Source of the DNA: Candidatus Nitrospira kreftii | Lineage (GTDB): Bacteria; Nitrospirota; Nitrospiria; Nitrospirales; Nitrospiraceae | Direction of reading: 5' to 3' | DNA: 64,000 nt | NCBI GenBank assembly: GCA_014058405.1 | Contig: CP047423.1 | Span: 2,232,001-2,296,000 of the forward strand | Shown here: positions 52,475-61,562 of the stretch, in pieces | Position numbering within the stretch: position 1 is the first letter of the stretch | Layout: every line of letters starts with the position of its first letter | Position numbers and translations under genes: made by a program | Notes under the pieces: model-generated | Told to the model about the DNA's origin: nothing | Seen by the model: the letters and a program-made list of their open reading frames with translations, nothing else | Database searches by the model: none

Positions 52475-52914
52475 TTATCGTTTCCCGCCCTTCTTGAGTT
52501 GCTCGGCTTTCGCGAAGACTCGTTGTTCTTGTTCTCTTAGTTCAGGTGTGAACTCCGCCCCGAAGTCGTCCGCCTCGTAGATCTGGCGAATTTCAATCTC
52601 AGATTCCCCCGGCATTGGATTGGGACAACGTTTGACCCATTCAATCGCCTCTTTCTTCGACTCGCATTGCCAGATCCAGTAACCGGCGACGAGTTCCTTG
52701 GTTTCGGCAAACGGTCCCTCACTGAGGGTACGATTGTTTCCTGAGAACCTGACACGGGCTCCTTTTGAACTGGGGTGAAGCCCATCTCCCTCCAGGAGAA
52801 TCCCGGCATTCACGAGTTCTTCGTTGAATTTTCCCATCTCCGTGAATGATTGTTCACTCGCATTACCCCGGCCTCTGACTCGTTGGTCGCTTTTACAAGA
52901 ATCATGAATCGCAT
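52475..52914 (-). pseudogene. YciI/DGPF-family protein, frameshifted
   Basis: The gene starts at ATG 52914 (AAGGAGGCCGGT before it) with MRFMILVKATNESEAGVM. Here the frame is lost near 52857-52861. In another frame it continues SEQSFTEMGKFNEELVNAGI, then LSEGPFAETKELVAGYWIWQ, IEWVKRCPNPMPG and to a stop at 52475. Adding one base (CG to CCG) would give VMPSEQSF and restore the typical DGPF/YCII reading. The family has a dimeric ferredoxin-like fold and unknown roles, often paired with ECF sigma factors. None is adjacent here. Confidence 0.78.
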
Positions 52915-53205
52915 ACCGGCCTCCTTTCCATCTTTGACCATTCATTTTCTAGTCGTGCCGGAAGTCTGAAATCGACACGGACAGTTTTCTATGCGGCGCG
53001 ACGGGGCCATAGTCGTTCTACATCCTCGCTTGGACCGATTGAAGTGCGGAAAGTGTAGATCAGTCCCCACCTGCAACGCTGCTCAGATGCAACTCAGTCA
53101 TTCAACTATTGGCAAATACACAGAAGGATAATGAAAGGATGGGCCTTCGGATTATGCTGGGCGCCACCTGAACTTCCATATCTCTTGCCAACGGCTGGAT
53201 CGCAT

Positions 53206-53442
53206 TCATTGCTTTGGGACTCTGCTGATCTTGCGCACTTGCTGTGAACGAGAACCATCGACTTCATCGCGGCCTTTGGGCGGGAGGCTGAGGGCATGAT
53301 ACATGCTGTCTACTCCCTCTCGCCCGGCTCGATTCAAAAAGGCTGCGTCTGGATCGTAAAGCGTGAGCGTTGCCTCAAGATCGCCTGTCGCCATGTGCTG
53401 TTGGAAGAGACGGCAGATCTCTTCAGGGCCACTTGCCGACAT
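53206..53442 (-). pseudogene. Truncated NTF2/SnoaL-like protein remnant
   Basis: The first about 40 residues (ASGPEEICRLFQQHMATGDL and TLTLYDPDAAFLNRAGR) match the opening of DUF4440/SnoaL-like NTF2-fold proteins. After that the sequence (MYHALSLPPKGRDEVDGSRS) no longer fits the family and ends early. A family member would need about 120-130 residues. No in-frame continuation with family character was found in the other two frames. Probably decayed. Confidence 0.5.
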
Positions 53443-54299
53443 GGCAGTGACTCCTTCATCTTGACGAACAACAAAATCGGCGCGCGTCTGTTACCACGCT
53501 ATGTCGCTATTCCTTCTTCGTGAATACCACATGCGTGACAATTGCCGAAGGAACATGTTCTGCACTTCGTTAGCCGAGTTCTGGGGTATCAATGTCGATG
53601 AGAAGGTGTTCTCCTGACCCAAACACAGTCTTGGAGCGATTCTCCTTCTTACCCCAGCGGGTTACCCAAACCCGATGTGGGCTGGCCCCAGATCTATCGA
53701 GTGAGATGCTGAAGCTGTGGACATGAAGTTTGACGGCTTCGGATCGTTGAGAACTCCCTGTTATTGCATATCGCATTCCACGCGAGAGTCAGTTGAGCTC
53801 AGCAAATTCCAACAGGATGTTCTCAGAATTTGTGAGGTAGTCATGTAGAACGTATAATCAATTGTCAGGACAAGTCGTCACGTGAGGGAAAGAATGTCCG
53901 ACACGGCTGGCCAATTCGCTATGTTATTTGAAATAAATCGATCGGCAGGCCATGGAACCGGGATTGCAGGAAACCCCCTGGCATGGAGTAGGAATCATAA
54001 TTTGCTTGGAGTGGAGAGACCTCTACTTGTACTTGTCACAACTACACCAATCACCATGGAATGTTGCTTTTCATGACAACTGTAACGACGCCACGACCAT
54101 TGCACCTGAACATCACGACGTGCAATCCTCGGACCGGAGCCATCAACCCAAGCATGGCTATCTTGAATGAGAGGCTATTCTAGGGGATTACTTGAAGAGG
54201 GCGGCTTCTTGGATCGGATGGTGATTGATAAGAGGGTGATCCTGCGCGATATGCAATAGTGACCTACGCTCAAAGTCGACCAAATTGAGCGACTGTACC
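53443..54299. other. 857-base gene-poor stretch
   Basis: Contains only a 68-codon minus-strand candidate at 53570-53776, listed separately. The plus-strand frames near 53882-54170 overlap one another in different phases and lack ribosome sites. No repeat or terminator is obvious. The promoter of the UspA gene should lie at the right end. Confidence 0.4.
53570..53776 (-). CDS. Possible 68-residue protein, unrecognised
   Basis: The sequence MRYAITGSSQRSEAVKLHVH through VWVTRWGKKENRSKTVFGSG to DIDTPELG looks protein-like, with beta-rich character, but it has no ribosome site and no family. It stands alone in an otherwise empty stretch. It may be a gene or a chance frame. Confidence 0.3.
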   Translation of the reverse strand: MRYAITGSSQRSEAVKLHVHSFSISLDRSGASPHRVWVTRWGKKENRSKTVFGSGEHLLIDIDTPELG

Positions 54300-54797
54300 A
54301 TGGATGACAGTATGCGCCTTCTTTTGGCTATAGACGAATCTGAAAACGCGCTGCGTGCCGTTCAGTATGTCGGGGCCCTTCTGTCTCGTACTCCAGATGT
54401 CATGGTCACGCTCTTTCACGTACTCAAGCCGATGCCACGCGTCTTGTTGGAACATGGCGGATCTGAAAATCCCGACATCGAGGAAACGCTTAGCGCCCGA
54501 TTGAAAGAGGAGCAGAAGACTTGGGTTCAGCAACAGAGGGAAGCCGGATGCCCTATTCTTGAAAAAGCCTGTGAAGCGTTGGTGCGTGTCGGCTTTGAGA
54601 AGAGCCGAGTCACTCTGAAATTTGGGCATGAGGGTGACATTGCGAAAACCATTCTTGAAGAAGCAAGAATGGGATCTTACACGACCATCGTCCTAGGACG
54701 CACCGGCACGTCTGGAGTCAAGCGCATCTTCGGCGGCGGCATCACCGACCATCTATTACGTGATGCACGGGGATTGGCACTCTGGATCATCGAATAA
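54300..54797 (+). CDS. Universal stress protein (UspA family)
   Basis: A 165-residue UspA-fold protein: MRLLLAIDESENALRAVQYV, MVTLFHVLKPMPRVL, AKTILEEARMGSYTTIVLGR, and the ATP-type loop GRTGTSGVKRIFGGGITDHL. The G-x2-G-x9-G motif suggests nucleotide binding. The Met at 54300 or 54312 is likely; a TTG at 54285 is less so. It is followed 44 bases later by the MlaC-like gene on the same strand. Role: response to growth arrest or stress, by family. Confidence 0.87.
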   Translation: MDDSMRLLLAIDESENALRAVQYVGALLSRTPDVMVTLFHVLKPMPRVLLEHGGSENPDIEETLSARLKEEQKTWVQQQREAGCPILEKACEALVRVGFEKSRVTLKFGHEGDIAKTILEEARMGSYTTIVLGRTGTSGVKRIFGGGITDHLLRDARGLALWIIE

Positions 54798-54841
54798 CTT
54801 CGGGGATAATTCACCCGAGGAAGGCAACATGAAGGCCGCAT

Positions 54842-55501
54842 ATGTATGAATGTAGATTCAGCAGGTTCTCTTTGCGACCTCGATCCGTAAGCAGGTTTAT
54901 ACCGGGCCTTCTTGCGCTCCTCATGATGGTATGTTGGCCCGCACAGAGTGTCAGGGCTTCTCAAGAAGGGTCGGAGTCTGCGATGGCGGTTGTCAAGGCC
55001 ACGCTTTCCGACGTGTTTGCCATTTTAGACAATTCCAAACTGCAAGAGTCAGAAAAACGGCGACGCGTTGAAAAGATCGTGGCGACCAGGTTCGACTATC
55101 GAGAAATGTCTAAACGAACGCTGGCCTCACACTGGAGAGGTCTGACCGATCCAGAACAGACCAAGTTTGTCGAGTCATTCAAGGTTTTTCTCTCAGACCG
55201 GTATGCGGGAAAAATTGGAGACTACGCAGGAGAGAAAGTCGAGTACCTTGGCGAGCGGATGGAAGGTGACTATGCGGAGATTCGAACCAAACTGGTCTCG
55301 AGCAAGACCAATTATCCACTTGATTATCGTCTGATCAAGAAGGAGGGGAAATGGTATGCTTACGATCTCGTGGTTGATGGGGTGAGTCTGGTAAAAAATT
55401 ACCGAAGCCAATTCGACCGGATCATTCGAGCTGATTCTTACGACGAACTAGTCCGTCGAATGACAAATCGCACGCTGGCCGAAGAACAAAAGGCAAAGTA
55501 A
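54842..55501 (+). CDS. MlaC/Ttg2D-like phospholipid-binding protein
   Basis: A 219-residue exported protein with a signal (IPGLLALLMMVCWPAQSVRA). The MlaC core is VVKATLSDVFAILDNSKLQE, ATRFDYREMSKRTLASHWRG, LTDPEQTKFVESFKVFLSDR, YPLDYRLIKKEGKWYAYDLV and VDGVSLVKNYRSQFDRII. MlaC carries phospholipids between the outer-membrane MlaA complex and the inner-membrane MlaFEDB transporter. No mlaFED gene is adjacent, so this is a solitary or distant member. Confidence 0.87.
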   Translation: MYECRFSRFSLRPRSVSRFIPGLLALLMMVCWPAQSVRASQEGSESAMAVVKATLSDVFAILDNSKLQESEKRRRVEKIVATRFDYREMSKRTLASHWRGLTDPEQTKFVESFKVFLSDRYAGKIGDYAGEKVEYLGERMEGDYAEIRTKLVSSKTNYPLDYRLIKKEGKWYAYDLVVDGVSLVKNYRSQFDRIIRADSYDELVRRMTNRTLAEEQKAK

Positions 55502-55902
55502 GAATGATCGAGATCACGCTGTATGCAAAATCGCAGCGATGGTTTGACTGATGAGCGCAAGAATACGGTGATGGCACTGCGGGAACGCTGGCTCGAAGCC
55601 TGCACAAACACGAAACAGAATACGTGTACATAACCAGGTGTCAAGCGCAATGAGCCAACACGTTTTTCATCGAGTATGTAAATGTCCGGGCTGCCTCATC
55701 ATGGCACAAATAGGTCAAATGCCTGGGCAAGCCAATGGAGGTGTGGGAGGCGCACGATACGATTGGCGCGAAAAGAGTCTCCACGCGCGTGGATAAACCG
55801 GCCGATCTTCTTGGCGCCGATCACGAGCTCTCAGTCTTGGCTGACGCCCATGATAGGCTGCACCACAAGGTGCGGCGCGAAGGACGCAGCCAGATGTGAC
55901 GC
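55502..55902. other. 401-base gap before the MgtC-type gene
   Basis: No supported gene. Frames here (for example 55682-55942) lack ribosome sites and run into the next gene. No terminator with a T-run is visible after the MlaC-like gene. Confidence 0.4.
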
Positions 55903-57141
55903 ATGGACACTAACGTGCTCGGAGCGCTCAGCCTATCGCTAGGACTGGGATTGTTGATCGGCCTGCAGCGCGAGCGAGTCGGCTCGGAATTCGGTGGCAT
56001 CCGTACCTTTCCGCTCGTGGCACTGCTCGGGACGGTCAGTGGCTTCCTCGCCGAGCGGTGGGGCGCGTTTGTGCTGCTGGGGAGCTTCCTCGCGCTCGCC
56101 TCCGTCGTGCTGGTCGGTAACCTGAACAAACGTGGACGGCCTGCCGACACGAGCGGTCAAACCACCGAAGTCGCCGCACTTCTGACCTACGCGTGCGGCG
56201 CGTTACTCACCACCGACTACCGGCCAGCAGGGATCGTCGTCGGCGGCCTTACCGCCGTACTCCTGCATCTGAAGCAGCCGATGCATGCGTTTGCCGGGCG
56301 CCTGAGCCAGCGCGACCTGCAGGGCATCATGCGCTTTGCGATCGTATCGTTGATCGTGTTGCCACTGCTGCCCGCTCAGACCTTCGGTCCATATGACGTC
56401 CTCAACCCTCGCGAGATCTGGTGGATGGTCGTGCTGATCGTCGGTATCGGCCTCGCCGGATATGTCAGCTATCGCCTTTTTAGTGGCAGCGCCGGCATTC
56501 TGTTCGCAGGAGTGCTCGGTGGCCTCGTCTCAAGCACCGCGACGACGGTCGCTTATGCCAGGCGGGTGCGCGCGAACGCCGACGCCACGACCATTGCCGC
56601 GGTGGTTATCATCATTGCGTCCACGGTCGCGGCCGCGCGCGTGATCGTCGAGGTGGCCGTGGTCGCGCCTCGTATCCTCCCGGACATTGGTCTTCCCCTC
56701 GCAGTCTTCTTTGCGTGGATGGTCGTTATCTCCGTGGGCCTCCTGCACGCCGCACGCAAGGACCCCAACGAGATGCCGGAACCATCGAACCCGGCTGAGT
56801 TGAGGAGCGCACTTGTCTTTGCGATGGTCTACGCGCTCGTCATTTTTGCGACCGCGGCAGCGAAAGACTACTTCGGCGATCGTGCCCTGTACGCGGTCGC
56901 GTTCGTCTCAGGATTCGTCGATGTGGACGCTATCACGTTATCGACGGCCCAACTCGCGAACCAGGAACGGTTGTCGCCACAATCCGCATGGCACATCATC
57001 CTCATCGCGACGCTCACCAATCTTATGTTCAAGACCGGCATCGCGACGCTGCTTGGCTCGACGCGCTTGTTCGTGCGGCTGGCGCTGCCTGTGGGAGCGG
57101 CCATCGCCGGCGGCGTTGGGCTCTTCGTGTTCTGGCCATGA
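55903..57141 (+). CDS. MgtC/SapB-DUF4010 family membrane protein
   Basis: A 412-residue polytopic protein. The N-terminal MgtC/SapB domain has LGLLIGLQRERVGSEFGGIR and FPLVALLGTVSGFLAERWG. The DUF4010 domain follows with LFSGSAGILFAGVLGGLVSS, TATTVAYARRVRANAD, AVFFAWMVVISVGLLHAAR and VAFVSGFVDVDAITLS. The combination is widespread and its function is unresolved; MgtC relatives are linked to magnesium and acid stress. GC content is visibly higher than in neighbouring genes, consistent with separate acquisition. Confidence 0.87.
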   Translation: MDTNVLGALSLSLGLGLLIGLQRERVGSEFGGIRTFPLVALLGTVSGFLAERWGAFVLLGSFLALASVVLVGNLNKRGRPADTSGQTTEVAALLTYACGALLTTDYRPAGIVVGGLTAVLLHLKQPMHAFAGRLSQRDLQGIMRFAIVSLIVLPLLPAQTFGPYDVLNPREIWWMVVLIVGIGLAGYVSYRLFSGSAGILFAGVLGGLVSSTATTVAYARRVRANADATTIAAVVIIIASTVAAARVIVEVAVVAPRILPDIGLPLAVFFAWMVVISVGLLHAARKDPNEMPEPSNPAELRSALVFAMVYALVIFATAAAKDYFGDRALYAVAFVSGFVDVDAITLSTAQLANQERLSPQSAWHIILIATLTNLMFKTGIATLLGSTRLFVRLALPVGAAIAGGVGLFVFWP

Positions 57142-57321
57142 GCGTACGTGCTGGAATGGCTTAAGGCGCAGTTATTGCACCTGTCGTATACGTAATGGCT
57201 CTCGAGAGAGGCATGCTCAAAAGCCGGTACGTATCGTTGCGACCGATGTCATGAGAGAGTGGGATGTGCTCGCCGCCTCGACCAGCCCGAATTTCCAACG
57301 TGTTTTTCATGGTTGCAACCG

Positions 57322-57684
57322 CTATTTCGGGTCAACCACGACTTTGAACCCACCATAGGCCATCCGCTTGACGTCGAACGGCATCGATTTCTCGTCGCAC
57401 AGTCCTTTGATGCGTGGATCCTTCATCACCTTGGCGTTGACGTGGTCACGATGGGCTCGTGACTTATAGACAATCCATGAAAACACGACGGTTTCACCGG
57501 GTTTGAGTTTGGCCAATCGTGGAAACGGCAGGCCCATTTTGACCTTAAGCTCATCACCGATACACTCACGGTATTCCAACGCGCCGTGTTCACGCCAAAT
57601 CTTACCGGCCTTTTGAGCCATCTGCACATAGGCCTTCACATTCCTTTTCGGCACAGGCAGTACAAATCCATCGACGTAACGCAT
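57322..57684 (-). CDS. DUF1428 family protein
   Basis: A 120-residue ferredoxin-like (dimeric alpha/beta) protein: MRYVDGFVLPVPKRNVKAYV, QMAQKAGKIWREHGALEYRE, FSWIVYKSRAHRDHVNAKVM, and MPFDVKRMAYGGFKVVV. This is the DUF1428 signature, including FDVKRMAYGGFK. The ATG at 57684 follows GGGAGGGGTC. Like YciI it is common near VOC genes. Role unknown. Confidence 0.88.
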   Translation of the reverse strand: MRYVDGFVLPVPKRNVKAYVQMAQKAGKIWREHGALEYRECIGDELKVKMGLPFPRLAKLKPGETVVFSWIVYKSRAHRDHVNAKVMKDPRIKGLCDEKSMPFDVKRMAYGGFKVVVDPK

Positions 57685-57728
57685 GACCCCTCCCATTTAT
57701 TTTTTGTAGGAACTGCTGATACGGACGT

Positions 57729-58196
57729 CTATTTGCAGGCCTTTTGTGCCGCTTCATGTAGTTCCTTGGGATTCACGTCACGAACATGCGTGGCGACCGA
57801 CCAGTGGTGCCCGAAGGGGTCTTCCAATAGGCCGTAACGATCTCCCCAGAACATGTCCGCGACCGGCATGGTGATTTTTGCACCGGCTGCGACGGCCTGC
57901 TTGAAGACCGCCTCCACATCCTGGACATAGAGATGGAGGGTGACCGGTGATCCTTTGAGCGATTTCGGCCCGAATGAGTTGTGACTGGGAAATTCATCGA
58001 CAAGCATAAGATTGGAATCACCGATTCGGATCAGGGCATGGAGCAGCTTTCCTTCCGATCCAGGCACCTTTCCCAATTCCTCGGCGTTGAAGGCTTTCTT
58101 GTAGAATTCGATGGCGTCAGCGGCCCCGGCACATATTAAGTGCGGGGTGACCGTATGCATCCCGTCTGGTATCGGCTTGACTTGGGATTTACTCAT
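57729..58196 (-). CDS. PhnB/COG2764-type VOC protein
   Basis: A 155-residue VOC protein from the ATG at 58196 (AAAGGAGAAAC upstream): HTVTPHLICAGAADAIEFYK, KAFNAEELGKV, GSPVTLHLYVQDVEAVFKQA, WGDRYGLLEDPFGHHWSVAT. The WGDRYG and DPFGHHWSVATHV motifs are typical of the glyoxalase-like subgroup often found next to DUF1428 and YciI genes. It is the last VOC of the array, close to the DUF1428 gene. Confidence 0.88.
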   Translation of the reverse strand: MSKSQVKPIPDGMHTVTPHLICAGAADAIEFYKKAFNAEELGKVPGSEGKLLHALIRIGDSNLMLVDEFPSHNSFGPKSLKGSPVTLHLYVQDVEAVFKQAVAAGAKITMPVADMFWGDRYGLLEDPFGHHWSVATHVRDVNPKELHEAAQKACK

Positions 58197-58275
58197 GTTT
58201 CTCCTTTCTGTTGAAAAATCAGCTCTGGAGGTCACGACCGTCGGATATTTACCCTTATACTGATTCAATAATCGC

Positions 58276-59967
58276 TTACTGCCCATTCGTCTGCAGGTAG
58301 TCGCGCGCTTCATTTCGCAGCGGCAACGGCGTATCAGCTTGTTTCCACTGTCTCGAGAATTGACCATACGCGTTCATGGCGCTTTGAATCTGCTCACTCT
58401 GAGCAGCGGCGCGTGCAGCACCGATCAATGAACGTGCCCGGTTCGGATATCGGAATAATGATGTCGCAAATTGCTGAGCGGCCTCCGCATGGCGACCTGC
58501 GCGCAGGAGAAGTTCTCCGTATAATTCATGGGAAGGTTTGACGGGTGGCCCGGATGGAAAACCCATGGCTTTCTCTCGATCGGTCGCGTTCTGCATCATT
58601 GCGATCGCCTCGTCAACCTGACCCCTTGAGGCGCTGGCCACCGCCATGATTTCTAATTCGTGAATTTCAGACATCTTAAGCACATGCTCAATGGCCGATT
58701 CGGGTGAGCCGTGCGGCTGCTCACGGAGGGCCTTCAACGCGGCCACGCTGGTTTGGGCATCAGGGGAGCCTTTCATGGCTGCCGCCAGACCACGGGCGAA
58801 AATGGCGGGAGCCTTGGCGAGGGCGGCCAAAGCCTGGAATGAGTCGTCATCGCGAGTTGGTTTGGAATCCTTCGCCGTTTCTTGTATGGCAGTCAACAGC
58901 TCTTCCCCAGCATCCCAGCGCTCCGTTTCGACAACGAATTCTGCAGCCATGCTGGCATAAGTATGGACTCCATATGCGAGCATACGTGCGTCGTCCTTGG
59001 GAAATTGCTCAAGGCTTTTTCTCATCGTCGCAAGCCGGTCTTCCGCTTCTTGATATCGACCCTGCTGCAGATAGCTGTAAAGCAGCCAATGCAAGCTATG
59101 ATAATCACGCTGGGTGATGGGAAGGTCGTTGGTATCCACCCATTGGTCCGATGTTCTCCATGCGGCTTCGTTCGCAGCCACAGCATCCGGCCACATACCC
59201 AACCGTTGAAAGATGTGTAACGGCATGTGCTGCGCGTGATGCGCTGGAGGAGCGATCTCAACGTAATGCCGAGCCACAGGCAGCGCCAGAATGGCGTGAT
59301 CTGGGTCATCGAACGCGTGGATGATGTAGTGCGCGGCACCGGGATGGTTGGGGTCTTTTCGGTACACATCTAAGACGATGGCAGCTGCCTGCATGCGTGT
59401 CCGTAGGGCGGTCGGATTCTCTGAACGGACAGCCCCAAGCAACGCAAGCGCGTAGAAGGCAGCCGCTTCGAGATCATCCTGGTGCTCCCGGTAGAGTTTC
59501 TCCATAGCCGCCGCATACGCTTGATCGCGGGTGCGCTTATCGCCCTCGCCATACAGAACCTTGACGGCATCCAGATAGGCCCGCTCCTTCGGCGTCAGCT
59601 CTGACGTCATCGTGATCATGGCCAGAGCCTTCCGAGCGGCATCGGTCTCTTGCTGGTCTCCCCAGAGCGGATGATTGTGGGTCATCGCTTCGCCCCAATA
59701 CCCCATCATGAATTCCGGTTCAATGCGAGTGGCCGACCGGAATTCATCGCGCGCCACCGGATACCAGAATGAATGAAGCGCGGCTACTCCGCGCAGAAAG
59801 TGCGCTTGGGCCTCCTCCGACCGGGCTGAGGTTGGGAAGTCGACCTTACTCAACTTGGGTGGGTTGGATGCTGGGGTCGTCTGGTGTGCGGTGGTAGAGT
59901 CAGCCGGCAGCGTCGTTAGAGATACAACGAACAGCCATGAAATGCCGAAAGCCCTGGTACGTGTCAC
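58276..59967 (-). CDS. Exported TPR-type protein of unknown role
   Basis: A 563-residue protein with a signal peptide (ISWLFVVSLTTLPADSTTA). The TPR-like repeats include FLRGVAALHSFWYPVARDEF, RSATRIEPEFMMGYWGEAMT, and late repeats ELYGELLLRAGRHAEAAQQF and RYPNRARSLIGAARAAAQSE. The central part is helical with conserved-looking HPGAAHYIIHAFDDPDHA and HHAQHMPLHIFQRLGMW, a family seen across soil bacteria. The many histidines there could bind metal, but no enzyme is recognised. No neighbouring operon partner is evident. Confidence 0.8.
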   Translation of the reverse strand: MTRTRAFGISWLFVVSLTTLPADSTTAHQTTPASNPPKLSKVDFPTSARSEEAQAHFLRGVAALHSFWYPVARDEFRSATRIEPEFMMGYWGEAMTHNHPLWGDQQETDAARKALAMITMTSELTPKERAYLDAVKVLYGEGDKRTRDQAYAAAMEKLYREHQDDLEAAAFYALALLGAVRSENPTALRTRMQAAAIVLDVYRKDPNHPGAAHYIIHAFDDPDHAILALPVARHYVEIAPPAHHAQHMPLHIFQRLGMWPDAVAANEAAWRTSDQWVDTNDLPITQRDYHSLHWLLYSYLQQGRYQEAEDRLATMRKSLEQFPKDDARMLAYGVHTYASMAAEFVVETERWDAGEELLTAIQETAKDSKPTRDDDSFQALAALAKAPAIFARGLAAAMKGSPDAQTSVAALKALREQPHGSPESAIEHVLKMSEIHELEIMAVASASRGQVDEAIAMMQNATDREKAMGFPSGPPVKPSHELYGELLLRAGRHAEAAQQFATSLFRYPNRARSLIGAARAAAQSEQIQSAMNAYGQFSRQWKQADTPLPLRNEARDYLQTNGQ

Positions 59968-60073
59968 GCATTACCTCACTGCCTAGGACAAAAGATCTCC
60001 GACGAACTTCTTCCGAGCGATCACCCCTTGCCGGTCCCAGCGCACTGCCTCCAACCTGCAATAGCTCCCTTCC

Positions 60074-60529
60074 TCAACCGCCGGCCTGATCTATTTTCAC
60101 CATGTCGAACATTTGCTGGTGTGGACCGGCTTGAAAGTCCGTCGGTGGTTGACCGTTCGGCAAGGCATAGATCAGCTTGAGGCTGTTTTGGTTGGCTTCG
60201 ATCAATCCTCTGGCAATCACACCGATTTCTGGAGCCTTTGTGCTGACCATCGTGATCTGCCACGGTGTCTGCTTCGTCTTAAGTGTGTATGTCGCGGCAA
60301 ATGTTTCGTTCCGTTCATTGTCGTAAACTGTAATCGTCTTGTCATCGATTGTTATCGTGGCATCACTTAATTCTTTCTGGTCGATCAGCGTACCGTTGCG
60401 CTCCCCGATGATGATTCGATACTCCCCACTCAGGTCGACTTTAGGTGGATCTGAAGAAGAACCAGTGCAAGCCGGGAGGATCGCGAGGACAAGCACGAGA
60501 ATCGGCTTCAACTTCTGGAAGAAAGTCAT
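60074..60529 (-). CDS. Lipoprotein of the TIGR03067-like type
   Basis: A 151-residue lipoprotein: signal with a lipobox LPAC at the end of KPILVLVLAILPAC. The mature part is a small beta-barrel: LSGEYRIIIGERNGTLIDQK, TITIDDKTITVYDNERNETF, AATYTLKTKQTPWQITMVST, ARGLIEANQNSLKLIYALPN. This fits the TIGR03067 family, proteins with an extracytoplasmic lipocalin-like fold. The start at 60529 follows AAGGACGTATC. It stands between the TPR and BON genes. Confidence 0.75.
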   Translation of the reverse strand: MTFFQKLKPILVLVLAILPACTGSSSDPPKVDLSGEYRIIIGERNGTLIDQKELSDATITIDDKTITVYDNERNETFAATYTLKTKQTPWQITMVSTKAPEIGVIARGLIEANQNSLKLIYALPNGQPPTDFQAGPHQQMFDMVKIDQAGG

Positions 60530-60667
60530 GATACGTCCTTCTTGTTGGTGCATCGGGGCATCGGTATTGCCTCGCACCTGGAGGTCTGAGACATTCATCG
60601 TCATCCCTTCTCGACGATCGAATGCCGCGCTACCTGAGTGCTCTTCAAGCCATTCCCTGCTCGTTCT

Positions 60668-61048
60668 TTAATTGTGCTCCTCTATAGTCAGCTTGTTGAT
60701 GACTTTTTTGGCACCGGCTTCACGCGCGTTATCAACTGCGTCGCTGGCGGCACTTTGATCCTCTACAGACCCTCTGAGCGTCACAACCCCATCCCTGACT
60801 GTGACACCAATATGATCGGCATCGATAAAAGGACTCATGGCTAACTCCCTCTTGACATCGAGCTTGAGACGCAAGTCCGCCTTCTGTCTCATGTAATGGG
60901 GGTCATTGGGAACTGGTTTCGGGGCGGGAACTATTGCTTGACCGGTCGGATCTGCTGCATGGCTTGGCAGGGGCACCGTCGCAATCAATCCTCCTACAAT
61001 GACGAATGTGGCTAGCATCCCTTTACCTTGCGTGCTTCCTGTATGCAT
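60668..61048 (-). CDS. Exported BON-domain protein
   Basis: A 126-residue protein from the ATG at 61048 (AAAGGAGCGCATC upstream), with a signal (MLATFVIVGGLIATVPLPSH). The BON domain is at about residues 52-122: RLKLDVKRELAMSPFIDADH, GVTVRDGVVTLRGSVEDQSA, AREAGAKKVINKLTI. BON proteins bind lipids and are usually periplasmic, OsmY-like, induced by osmotic or envelope stress. A perfect 22-bp palindrome lies about 80 bases upstream and could control it. Confidence 0.87.
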   Translation of the reverse strand: MHTGSTQGKGMLATFVIVGGLIATVPLPSHAADPTGQAIVPAPKPVPNDPHYMRQKADLRLKLDVKRELAMSPFIDADHIGVTVRDGVVTLRGSVEDQSAASDAVDNAREAGAKKVINKLTIEEHN

Positions 61049-61562
61049 GATGCGCTCCTTTCTTCTGTCTGATGTTGTTGAATCAGTGACTGCCTTCATT
61101 TTGGTCAGGGCAATCGAACGCCCATGCGGTGCTGACGTCAGCACCGCTGCCATCTGTATCTATACACATCAGGAAGAGAGTGTGAACCTGGTACAATCTC
61201 CGGTTGAAGCAGGTTAATGAGCCAGGCTTGATGCATGCGGGCGCGTTAAGCTTGGCAACAGGTCCAATGTCGGCTGATAGAAAGCTTGTTCGCATTGCCA
61301 CGCCCTGGCGATGCGGCCATGTCGCAGGAGATCACTTGCCGGAAGCCGATTGTGAAAAGTCGAGACTCACCCTGTAGCACTGCATCGAATCTGAAAGTGT
61401 GGTTCTGCACTCGCTGGACAAGCAGCACAAACGTTTGTGAACGTAAATATTCGGTTCCTAAGGTGGTTCCGAACACTGCTGGTCGAACGGATCAACATTC
61501 CGCGCGCACTGGATACCGTTATCCAAGTCTATTTCTGCGAACTGTTAAACACCTCCGGAAAA
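61049..61562. other. 514-base intergenic region
   Basis: Holds the palindrome at 61126-61147. No gene is supported. Several short frames lack ribosome sites and overlap. It should hold the promoter of the BON gene. Confidence 0.4.
61126..61147. promoter_or_regulatory. Perfect 22-bp palindrome upstream of the BON gene
   Basis: The half-site is GCGGTGCTGAC and its exact complement follows without a spacer. It starts 78 bases before the BON-protein ATG. Uninterrupted symmetry of this length suits a dimeric regulator or a stem. The centre contains TGACGTCA. The cognate regulator is not identified. Confidence 0.55.

Noticed and set aside
55682-55942. 86-codon plus-strand frame before the MgtC-type gene
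   Set aside because: No ribosome site; reads into the next gene in another frame.
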